This document shows positions 48,448 through 56,351 of a stretch of DNA of 64,000 bases, piece by piece. The stretch spans positions 1-64,000 of the forward strand of contig JAFPWD010000001.1 in the NCBI GenBank assembly GCA_017395105.1. The letters are read 5' to 3'. The first letter of the stretch is position 1. The number at the start of each line of letters is the position of its first letter. Below the pieces are notes generated by a model, which was given only the letters and a program-made list of their open reading frames with translations, searched no databases and was not told where the DNA came from. The position numbers and the translations under genes were made by a program. Source of the stretch: Clostridia bacterium. Its GTDB lineage: Bacteria > Bacillota > Clostridia > Christensenellales > CAG-138.

Positions 48448-51426
48448 ATGAAGAAAATCTTCGCATTCGTGATCGCAGTCGCAATGGTTCTTTCCCTTGT
48501 AACCGTTCCCGCGATCGCAGAGACCCGCAAAGTCACCCCGTCCACCGCGACGATGACTTTGCCCCGTGAATCCACCCGCGATGCAGCCAACCTCGATGAG
48601 GCGCTGAACGTTCCGGGCGGCAACCTCGTTTTCACCTCCGAGGGACAGTATCCTTGGGTAGTTGAAGGCGATGCGGCTAAGAGCAGCAACGCGGGCGTTG
48701 CAAGCTCCACCTCCGCCGTCAGCACCACCGCGACTGCGGCTGCAGGCGATATCGTGCAGTTCGATTTCAAGGCATGGGGCGAAGGCTCCAGCATGTACTG
48801 GGACAAGTGCGAATTCGCCATCGACGGCAGCGTTGTTTTCAGCAAGGGTGCTTATGCAAACGTAGACTGGGAAGCTTTCTCAACCGAGCTCACCCCCGGT
48901 TCCCACACCCTGACCTGGTCCTACACCAAGGACAGCAGCGTCAACCCCAACGGTGACTACTTCGCGGTTGATAACGTTTACGTTGGCCAGCCCGTCATGG
49001 CTGAGTCCATCAACGTTGATCCCGTAAGCGTTCCCGAAGGCCGCAGGGCTACCGTTTCCTACGAGGTACTTCCCGCTGCTGCTTTCGACAAGAGCGTTAC
49101 CTTCTCCATCGCCGATACTTCCATCGCGACCGTTGATGCAAACGGCGTTGTGACCGGCGTTGCCGAAGGCACCACCACCATCACCGTTACCAGCGCCGCG
49201 GTTCCCACCGTTTCCGGCACTGCTGCCGTCACCGTAACCGAGGCTCTTCCCGCCGTCAACCTCGAGGGCTATGCGACCTTTGATCTCGCTTCCTCCGGCC
49301 TTGAGGGCAACTGGATCGGCTTCGCCGATTACGATCCCGCAACCGTAAGCGTTCTCGCTCCCCTCGGCCAGCAGGCTTGGGCAGGCGCATTCGCGGGCGG
49401 CAGTGTATACGGCTACATCTACAATGAAGGCGGCGGCAATAATTTCTACATTATGGATCCCGAGACCTACACCGTCAGCTTCCCCGGCACCAATGCGGAC
49501 AGCGTGGGCGGTGTCATCGGCATGGCGTACAACCATGCGAACCAGACCATGTACGGTCTGAGCACCAACCGCGATATCGTTACCGTTGATCTGGCAACCG
49601 GCGTCCCCACCGTTGTGGCACCCATAGACAATGAAAACGTCCTCCTTCTTCTTGCCATCGATCAGGAGGGCAATGCCTATACCATGACCACCACGGGCAA
49701 TCTCATGGCGCTCGATCTCACCAACGGTTCCACCGCTGTGATCGGCTCCACCGGCCTCTCTGCGAACTACGTTCAGTCCATGACCTATGACTTTGACACC
49801 GACATGATCTACTGGGCACAGATCTTTGATGACAGCAGCCATGGCCTCTATGCCGTCAATCCCCAGACCGCGGCTGTTGAGAGCCTCGGCGTTATCGGTT
49901 CCGGCGGCGTTGAAGTCGTTTCCATGTACATCAAGAACGATCTCCCCATCGACGATATCGAGATGCCCGACGTGACCGTTACCTTCGTTGACGGTATCGA
50001 CAATGCGGTTCTCGGCACTCAGACCGTTGAGGCGGGCACCGTTCTCGATGAGAGCACCTTCCCCACCGCTCCCGAGCATGAAGGCTTTATCTTCACCGGT
50101 TGGGATTACGATGGCGCGGCGGTTTACACCGACACCACCATCAGGGCTATGTATCAGGATCCCAACGCCACCATTTGGGACTTCGAGACCGATCCCGCCG
50201 CTCAGGGCTTCCAGTTCATCGATCAGGATGGCGACGGCAACAACTGGACTTGGGTATATCCCGCTCCCGACGGCATGGACTATCATGAGGGCGATGGCCT
50301 CATGGTTTCCGAGTCCTTCATCAACAATGTTGGCCCTCTTACCCCCGATAACTGGCTGGTAACTCCCGCGTTCTCCGGCATCCAGCTCAGCTTCTGGGCA
50401 CAGGGTCAGGATCCCTCCTACGCTGCTGAGTACATCGGCGTATTCGTATCCACCGACGGCGGCAGCACCTGGTCCGATGAGATCTTCAGCTGCACCCTCA
50501 CCGGCACCGACACTCAGTACGTTGTAAACCTTGCCGACTATGCCGGTCAGACCATCAAGGTTGCTATCCGTCACTACAATGTAACCGATATGTTCCGTGC
50601 AAACGTTGACTACATCGAGGTAAGCGGCGGCGGCTCCGAGCCTTCCGATCCCACCCCCACCCCCGTTGATCCCACCGAGCCCCCTGTCACTCCCGAACCT
50701 GTCACTCCCGAACCTGTCACTCCCGAACCCGTTGATCCCGGCGAAGGCATCATCTGGGACTTCGAGCAGGATCCCGAGACCCAGGGCTTCGTATTCCTCG
50801 ATCAGGACGGCGACGGCAACAACTGGACCTGGTGCTATGGCGCTGAGTTCAGCGATCACACCCACCACGAGGGCAGCGGCTTTATGGCTTCCGAGTCCTA
50901 CATCAACTATGTTGGCGCTCTTACCCCCGATAACTGGATGGTAACCCCCGAGTTCACCGGCACTCAGCTCACCTTCTGGGGCGCAGGTCAGGATCCCTCC
51001 TACGCTGCTGAGTACCTTGGCGTTTACGTATCCACCGATGGCGGCAGCACATGGTCCGATGAGATCTTCGGCTGCACCCTCACCGGCACCGACACCCAGT
51101 ACACCGTTGATCTGTCCGCTTACGCAGGCCAGACCATCAAGGCGGCTATCCGTCACTACAATGTAACCGATATGTTCCGCGCTAACGTGGACTACATCGA
51201 GGTTCTTGGCGGCGGCTCCGAGCCCATCACCGGCGTTATCGGCGACACCACTCTCGACGGTGAAGTTACCATCGCTGATGCTATCCTTGCTCTGCGCCAC
51301 ATCATGGGTCTTGAAACCCTGACCGGTGATGCTCTTGCACAGGCTGATGCGAACCAGGACGGCAACGTTACCATCGAGGATTGTATCCTCATCCTCCGTG
51401 CGGCCCTCGGCCTCATCGAGCTGTAA
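48448..51426 (+). CDS. Secreted adhesin-type dockerin protein with two cleaved-adhesin modules
   Basis: 992 residues from ATG 48448. Order: signal peptide (1-24); unassigned shared module (53-179); BIG2-type Ig domain (182-264); a repeat domain that looks like a beta-propeller (271-497); InlB-type B repeat (508-569); cleaved-adhesin/choice-of-anchor-J module (575-735); Pro linker with PVTPE repeats; second such module (766-925); two-repeat dockerin (931-992). The adhesin modules show DQDGDGNNW and (L/V)TPDNW(L/M)VTP. No enzyme domain is seen. It should bind a cohesin of the scaffoldin and a protein or glycan ligand. Highly biased codon use suggests abundant product. Confidence 0.85.
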   Translation: MKKIFAFVIAVAMVLSLVTVPAIAETRKVTPSTATMTLPRESTRDAANLDEALNVPGGNLVFTSEGQYPWVVEGDAAKSSNAGVASSTSAVSTTATAAAGDIVQFDFKAWGEGSSMYWDKCEFAIDGSVVFSKGAYANVDWEAFSTELTPGSHTLTWSYTKDSSVNPNGDYFAVDNVYVGQPVMAESINVDPVSVPEGRRATVSYEVLPAAAFDKSVTFSIADTSIATVDANGVVTGVAEGTTTITVTSAAVPTVSGTAAVTVTEALPAVNLEGYATFDLASSGLEGNWIGFADYDPATVSVLAPLGQQAWAGAFAGGSVYGYIYNEGGGNNFYIMDPETYTVSFPGTNADSVGGVIGMAYNHANQTMYGLSTNRDIVTVDLATGVPTVVAPIDNENVLLLLAIDQEGNAYTMTTTGNLMALDLTNGSTAVIGSTGLSANYVQSMTYDFDTDMIYWAQIFDDSSHGLYAVNPQTAAVESLGVIGSGGVEVVSMYIKNDLPIDDIEMPDVTVTFVDGIDNAVLGTQTVEAGTVLDESTFPTAPEHEGFIFTGWDYDGAAVYTDTTIRAMYQDPNATIWDFETDPAAQGFQFIDQDGDGNNWTWVYPAPDGMDYHEGDGLMVSESFINNVGPLTPDNWLVTPAFSGIQLSFWAQGQDPSYAAEYIGVFVSTDGGSTWSDEIFSCTLTGTDTQYVVNLADYAGQTIKVAIRHYNVTDMFRANVDYIEVSGGGSEPSDPTPTPVDPTEPPVTPEPVTPEPVTPEPVDPGEGIIWDFEQDPETQGFVFLDQDGDGNNWTWCYGAEFSDHTHHEGSGFMASESYINYVGALTPDNWMVTPEFTGTQLTFWGAGQDPSYAAEYLGVYVSTDGGSTWSDEIFGCTLTGTDTQYTVDLSAYAGQTIKAAIRHYNVTDMFRANVDYIEVLGGGSEPITGVIGDTTLDGEVTIADAILALRHIMGLETLTGDALAQADANQDGNVTIEDCILILRAALGLIEL

Positions 51427-51461
51427 GATACGATCAGTTCAATAGCTGAATAGTTTATCGG

Positions 51462-51494
51462 CGCCCTTTCCCTTCGGGGGAAGGGCGTTTTATA
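51462..51494 (+). terminator. Terminator after the first dockerin gene
   Basis: CGCCCTTTCCC-TTCG-GGGGAAGGGCG (51462-51487) followed by TTTTATA; a UUCG-type loop. Confidence 0.85.
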
Positions 51495-51500
51495 CTATTG

Positions 51501-51517
51501 GTGAATAGTGAATAGTT
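51501..51517 (+). repeat. Short copy of the GTGAATAGTGAATAGTT repeat
   Basis: Only the 17-base core is present, with no clear GAAA hairpin beside it. It lies between the terminator and the next promoter. Confidence 0.6.
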
Positions 51518-51629
51518 AAAGAACCTGCGCGGGAATCTCTGCTTGGGCTTTTTAAAAGCGAATCGGTCTCCCAAACCGTCTTTTTAGGGGAGAATATAGC
51601 AAATAATCGGAATAATTCTTAAATCCGTA

Positions 51630-51658
51630 TTGCAAATTCCGCCGCCGTTTAGTATACT
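51630..51658 (+). promoter_or_regulatory. Promoter of the second dockerin gene
   Basis: TTGCAA (51630-51635), 17-bp spacer, TATACT (51653-51658). These are the same hexamers and spacer as in the scaffoldin promoter. Confidence 0.6.
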
Positions 51659-51705
51659 GATAGAAGCGTATATGAAAAACGCAAATAAACAGCAAGGAGA
51701 ACCGT

Positions 51706-53385
51706 ATGAAAAGAATCATCGCAACAGTCCTTTCCCTCGTGATGCTGCTTTCGCTTGCAAACGTACCCGCGCTTGCCGAGCGTGAAGCCGCGCGCGATGC
51801 AGCCGATTTGAACGAGGCGCTGAACGTGCCGGGCGGCACACTCAGCTTCACAACAGGCGGAGCTTACCCCTGGGTCGTTGCCGGCGATGCCGCGAAGAGC
51901 ACCAATTCCGGCGTTTCAAGCTCCACTTCCTCCGTTTCAACGACCGTTACCGCCAACGCGGGCCAGCTTTTGAGCTTCGATTTCCTTTCCTGCGGCGAAG
52001 GCTCGGATGCAAACGCATGGGACGGGCTTCACCTCTACGTTGACGGCGAGCTTGCAGCGAAATGGGGCGAGCATTCGGAGTGGGCGCATTTTGAATATGA
52101 GCTTACTGCCGGCTCGCACGAGGTGACCTTCACCTTCAAAAAGGACGGCAGCCTCAATATCGGCGAGGACTGCGCCTACGTTGACAACGTGCAGGTGGTC
52201 AGCCCCGTTATGGCGGAGCAGATCGTTGCCGCCGATATCAGCGTCAGCGTGGGCCGCCGCACCGAGATCGAATACGAGGTTCTGCCCGAGAACGCATTCA
52301 ATAAGAACGTGACCTTTATGAGCGCGAATCCCGCCGTTGCTGCCGTCACGGCCGATGGCGTGATCAAGGGCATGGCCGAGGGCATGACCACCGTGACCAT
52401 TACCAGCGCTGCGGTGCCGAGCGTTTCAACGGATATAACCGTTACCGTGACCGAAGGTTTGCCGATCGCAGAGTTTTTCGGCTTTGCGACCTATGATTTC
52501 GGCGCGGATCAGAGCAATGATATGAAGTGGGTCAGCTTCACGGATGCGGAGCCGGATATCGTGACCGCGTACAACACGATGCCCCATAACGTTTCCGCCG
52601 CCGCATACTTTGACGGCAGCGTTTACGGCTATTACTACGACGGCACGAACGAGGAGCCGATCAGGAACTATTTCGTGATGGATCATGCGACCCGTCAGCT
52701 TGAGGAGTACAGCCTCATGCACGATGCCGGCGTTTTTGCGATGGCATACGACTATACTCGCGGCAATATGTACGCCGTGTGCGGTGAAATGCAGACCCGA
52801 AATCTCGGCATTGTCGATCTTGAAACGGGCGAGATCGAGTACGTCGGCGAGCTGACCGCGCCGATGATGATGACCTTCGCTATCGATGCAAACGGCGTGG
52901 GCTACGGGCTTACGATGGACGTGAACAGCGCGAAGCTCTACCGCGTGGATCTCGAAACCGCCGAATGCACTCTTGTTGGCGAAACCGGTGTTGCGCTTGC
53001 TTATCTTCAGTCCATGACCTACGATCACCATACCGGCAAGCTCTACTGGGCGCAGGTTATCAACACCACGACCGATCACGGTCTGTACTGCATCGATCCC
53101 GAAACCGCGCAGGTCGAGTTCATCGGCGTTATCGGCGACGGCACCGAGATCACAGGCATTTATACCGTTGCGCAGCCCGATGAAGCCGGAATTCTCGGCG
53201 ATGCCGATCTGAACGGCAGTGTCACCGTTGCGGATGCGGTGCTTGCGCTTCGCCATACGACCGGACTCTACGAGCTGAGCGGACGCGCATTCATTCAGGC
53301 GGACGTGAACCTCGACGGCAGCGTCACCGTTGCGGATGCGGTTGCAATCCTTCGCTATGCGCTCGGACTTATAAATAATTTCTGA
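51706..53385 (+). CDS. Secreted dockerin protein, short form
   Basis: 559 residues. Signal peptide (1-24), shared module (about 37-165), BIG2 domain (168-250), propeller-like domain (256-492), dockerin (497-559). It is the minimal version of the neighbouring dockerin proteins, with no InlB or adhesin modules. The dockerin repeats are GDADLNGSVTVADAVLALRH and ADVNLDGSVTVADAVAILR. AAGGAG precedes ATG 51706. The propeller-like domain has LQSMTYD and KLYWAQV motifs repeated in all three neighbours. Ligand unknown. Confidence 0.85.
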   Translation: MKRIIATVLSLVMLLSLANVPALAEREAARDAADLNEALNVPGGTLSFTTGGAYPWVVAGDAAKSTNSGVSSSTSSVSTTVTANAGQLLSFDFLSCGEGSDANAWDGLHLYVDGELAAKWGEHSEWAHFEYELTAGSHEVTFTFKKDGSLNIGEDCAYVDNVQVVSPVMAEQIVAADISVSVGRRTEIEYEVLPENAFNKNVTFMSANPAVAAVTADGVIKGMAEGMTTVTITSAAVPSVSTDITVTVTEGLPIAEFFGFATYDFGADQSNDMKWVSFTDAEPDIVTAYNTMPHNVSAAAYFDGSVYGYYYDGTNEEPIRNYFVMDHATRQLEEYSLMHDAGVFAMAYDYTRGNMYAVCGEMQTRNLGIVDLETGEIEYVGELTAPMMMTFAIDANGVGYGLTMDVNSAKLYRVDLETAECTLVGETGVALAYLQSMTYDHHTGKLYWAQVINTTTDHGLYCIDPETAQVEFIGVIGDGTEITGIYTVAQPDEAGILGDADLNGSVTVADAVLALRHTTGLYELSGRAFIQADVNLDGSVTVADAVAILRYALGLINNF

Positions 53386-53391
53386 TGCTTT

Positions 53392-53432
53392 GCTTTTCCC
53401 GCCGCAGTTTTTTTGCGGCGGGAAAAGCTTTA
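53392..53432 (+). terminator. Strong terminator after the second dockerin gene
   Basis: GCTTTTCCCGCCGCA (53392-53406) pairs exactly with TGCGGCGGGAAAAGC (53414-53428) around a T-rich loop, then TTTAT. Confidence 0.85.
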
Positions 53433-53529
53433 TCAGCCCAAACGCAGCGCGGCAGCATTAAGATCTGCGTAATAAAAGCGCGGCGTTCGGGCTAAAACTG
53501 CAAAATGCATAAAACACAATGGAGGAACT

Positions 53530-55887
53530 ATGAAAAGACTATTCGCATTTATTACCGCTGCGCTCCTCGCGCTTGTTTCGCTTCCGTTTGCTTCAAGCGT
53601 TACAAGGGCGGAAGCAAACGCCGCTGACGCCGCTTCGCTCAATGAGGCGCTGAACGCGGCGGGTGTAAGCCTCAATTATTCGACGGATTCGCAGTATCCC
53701 TGGGTGGTTGACGGCGACGCGGCGAAGAGCAGCAACGAGGGAGTTGCCAACTCCACCTCTTCGGTTTGGACGAATTTCACCTCGGTTCAGGGAGACGTGC
53801 TCCAGTTCGACTGGATCAGCATGGGCGAAGGTCCGGATCTTCAGGATTGGGACGGTCTGCGCGTCTATTTAGACGGCACGAAGATCCTGCACAAGGGCGC
53901 GGGTCATCCCGATTGGGAACGCTTCCAAACCACGCTCGAGCCGGGCGCACATGAGCTCACATTCACTTATAAGAAGGATGGCGGCATCGACCGCGAGGGC
54001 GACTTCGCGAAGATAGACAATGTGTACGTCGGAAGGATCGTTACGCCCTCATCAATAGCCGTGCAGCAGGTGAACGTTCACGCGGGGCGCACCGAAAGCG
54101 TTGTATATACCGTTCTGCCCGATGAAACCTTTGATAAAAGCGTCACTTTCTCCGTTGCGGACACCTCGATCGCAACGGTGGACGTAAACGGCGTTGTGAA
54201 CGGCGTAAGCGCGGGCACGACCACGGTCACAGTCACAAGCGTGGCCGATCCCACGGTTTCGGGAACCGCCGCAGTGCATGTGCTCGATCCGCTAAACAAT
54301 GCGTATCTTTACGGCTTCTGCCTTTTCGACGTTGGCATGAACGGCATGGAGGGGCATCTCGTTGGCTTCGACGAGGCTTCGCCCGAAAACATTGAGGACG
54401 TGTTCGATCTTGGCGAAACCACCTATTCCTCCGCATACGCGGGCGGCAAGGTGTACGGCTATCTCTACAACCACAACGCCACCGACACGCGCTTCTTCAC
54501 TTTGGATACGCAGACATATGAAATCAGCTATCCCGGCGCGAGCTACGCAACGGGCATGATCGCGATGGCGTTCAACCATGCGGATCAGACGATGTACGGC
54601 ATAAACGCCGCAACGCCCGCCAAGCTCGTTTCGATAAACACCTTCAGCGGCATCGTGACCGAGATCGCGCCCATAACCGGCATGAACGGCACGCCGATGA
54701 CGCTTGCGATCGACCTTGACGGCAACGCATATTTCCTTGAATCGGTCAACAACGAGGCCGTGCTCTGTCGGCTCGACCTTGCAACGGGCGAAGCCACGGA
54801 GGTCGGAGGCACCGGCGTTTCGATGAAATACATTCAGTCCATGGTCTATGATTTCAATACCGACAAGATCTACTGGGCGCAGAATTATGACACGGAGAAA
54901 ACCGGACTGTACGTCATCGACCCGCAGACGGCGCAGACCGAACCGCGCGGCAAGATCGGCCCGGCAGGCATGGAGCTAACAGGTCTTTACATCAAAAACA
55001 ATATCCCCGTGGATATTCAGAACCCGAACGTAACCGTCACCTTCCTCGATAATATCACAAATCTGGTGGTGGAAACGCGCTCGGTGCCGTCGGGCAGCGT
55101 GCTCGATCCGGAAACCTTCCCGGTGCCGCCTGCGCACCCCGGCTTCACCTTCATAGGCTGGAACTACATTGCCGGAACGCCGATCCACAGGGATACGACG
55201 ATCACCACAAAGTATTACGATCCGCAGGCGACTACGGCGGTGGTGGTGCTGAACGTTCCAAACGATATCTGGGGCGACGGCTCGGGCTACCAGATGCTCA
55301 TCGATGCGGATGCGACCGCCTACGGCAACGAGATACCGCTGACTAACGGCGCGATTTCTGCGCCGGGAAACGTTCCCGGCTGGATTTACGCTGCGTTCGA
55401 GCACAGGATCCCGGAAAACGCCGACGGAGTGCTGACGACGCAGAATATAGTTGTTCAAAACAGCATTTCCATAGAGATTCCCGCGGGAACCTATGACTGG
55501 GTGATAGTGAACCCGGTTCCGAACGACCGCGTCTATATCGCCTCCGACAACGGCAATGCGGACGGACGCGCGAACGATTTCGTTTTTGAAGCGGGAAAAA
55601 CCTATACCTTCACGGTTTCCGAATATCATACCTCCGATAAGGTCGATCTTACGATCACCCTCGGCGGCACGACCCCGCAGCAGCCCATCGGCGAGCCGGG
55701 AGACATCGATCTGAACGGCAGCATTACCATCGCGGATGCGGTGCTCGCGCTCCGCCATGCGCTCGGCCTCATCACGCTCGAAGGTCAGGCGCTCGCAAAC
55801 GGCGACGTGGACGGCAGCGGCGGCGTTACGGTTGCGGACGCGGTGCAGATCCTTCGCAGGTCGATGGGACTGATGGATGGCTTTTGA
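53530..55887 (+). CDS. Secreted dockerin protein with a gingipain DUF2436-like domain
   Basis: 785 residues. Signal peptide (1-27), shared module (35-170), BIG2 (173-257), propeller-like domain (262-490), InlB-type B repeat (496-560), a DUF2436-like domain (565-715) and dockerin (722-785). The DUF2436-like part has IWGDGSGYQMLIDADATAYG, IPENADGVLTTQNIVV, IPAGTYDWVIVNP and FVFEAGKTYTFTV in the same order as the haemagglutinin region of Porphyromonas gingipains. TGGAGGA precedes ATG 53530. It is likely a scaffold-docked adhesin. Confidence 0.85.
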   Translation: MKRLFAFITAALLALVSLPFASSVTRAEANAADAASLNEALNAAGVSLNYSTDSQYPWVVDGDAAKSSNEGVANSTSSVWTNFTSVQGDVLQFDWISMGEGPDLQDWDGLRVYLDGTKILHKGAGHPDWERFQTTLEPGAHELTFTYKKDGGIDREGDFAKIDNVYVGRIVTPSSIAVQQVNVHAGRTESVVYTVLPDETFDKSVTFSVADTSIATVDVNGVVNGVSAGTTTVTVTSVADPTVSGTAAVHVLDPLNNAYLYGFCLFDVGMNGMEGHLVGFDEASPENIEDVFDLGETTYSSAYAGGKVYGYLYNHNATDTRFFTLDTQTYEISYPGASYATGMIAMAFNHADQTMYGINAATPAKLVSINTFSGIVTEIAPITGMNGTPMTLAIDLDGNAYFLESVNNEAVLCRLDLATGEATEVGGTGVSMKYIQSMVYDFNTDKIYWAQNYDTEKTGLYVIDPQTAQTEPRGKIGPAGMELTGLYIKNNIPVDIQNPNVTVTFLDNITNLVVETRSVPSGSVLDPETFPVPPAHPGFTFIGWNYIAGTPIHRDTTITTKYYDPQATTAVVVLNVPNDIWGDGSGYQMLIDADATAYGNEIPLTNGAISAPGNVPGWIYAAFEHRIPENADGVLTTQNIVVQNSISIEIPAGTYDWVIVNPVPNDRVYIASDNGNADGRANDFVFEAGKTYTFTVSEYHTSDKVDLTITLGGTTPQQPIGEPGDIDLNGSITIADAVLALRHALGLITLEGQALANGDVDGSGGVTVADAVQILRRSMGLMDGF

Positions 55888-55977
55888 TGTCGCTATAGCC
55901 GAAACGAGGCGGAGCGGCGCGCCGAGCGCCGCATATCTCAATTGAAGAAACACATACCGCCTGAAGAAAAACAGCCT

Positions 55978-56011
55978 GCCGCCGATGCTCGGAAGAGATC
56001 GGCGGCTTTTT
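55978..56011 (+). terminator. Terminator after the third dockerin gene
   Basis: GCCGCCGAT (55978-55986) pairs exactly with ATCGGCGGC (55998-56006), then TTTTT. From 56012 to the promoter at 56165 I see nothing else. Confidence 0.85.
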
Positions 56012-56164
56012 GCTTTATCCGTATGGAAAAAGGGGCAAATCGAGCCGAAAACGGGCGGAAATGGCAGCGGCGGAGCCCTGCGTGAAAAATTCTTTAATAT
56101 AATAACAATTGTGCATACTCGGCGAATTGGTAAAAATTTTTTATCCCAAAAGCCGAAAAAACGA

Positions 56165-56193
56165 TTGCAAAATTGACGGCTTTCTGATATACT
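56165..56193 (+). promoter_or_regulatory. Extended -10 promoter of the scaffoldin gene
   Basis: TTGCAA (56165-56170), 17-bp spacer, TATACT (56188-56193) preceded by TGA. The leader is about 150 bases. Confidence 0.6.
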
Positions 56194-56316
56194 GCTATCG
56201 TATGGATATGTGCGTTCCGAGCAATAACGAAGAAAGCGCGTTCCGTGCAAAATCAATCCGAAGCTACTGCCGGCTTTGCCGGCTTCATCCGAGGGTGAAG
56301 CTTGTAAAGCCGAGCA

Positions 56317-56351
56317 TTAGACTTAAAAAATCTTTGGAAGGAGATTTACGC
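56317..56351 (+). promoter_or_regulatory. Conserved leader with the ribosome site in a hairpin loop (scaffoldin copy)
   Basis: Same segment as at 48412 with one A fewer. AAATCT and AGATTT (6 bp) flank TTGGAAGG, so the ribosome site is in an 8-base loop. Confidence 0.6.

Noticed and set aside
48880-51300. 806-codon open frame on the minus strand opposite the first dockerin gene
   Set aside because: It lacks a signal, domain or ribosome site and mirrors the NNC codon bias of the plus-strand gene, whose dockerin and adhesin domains are clear.
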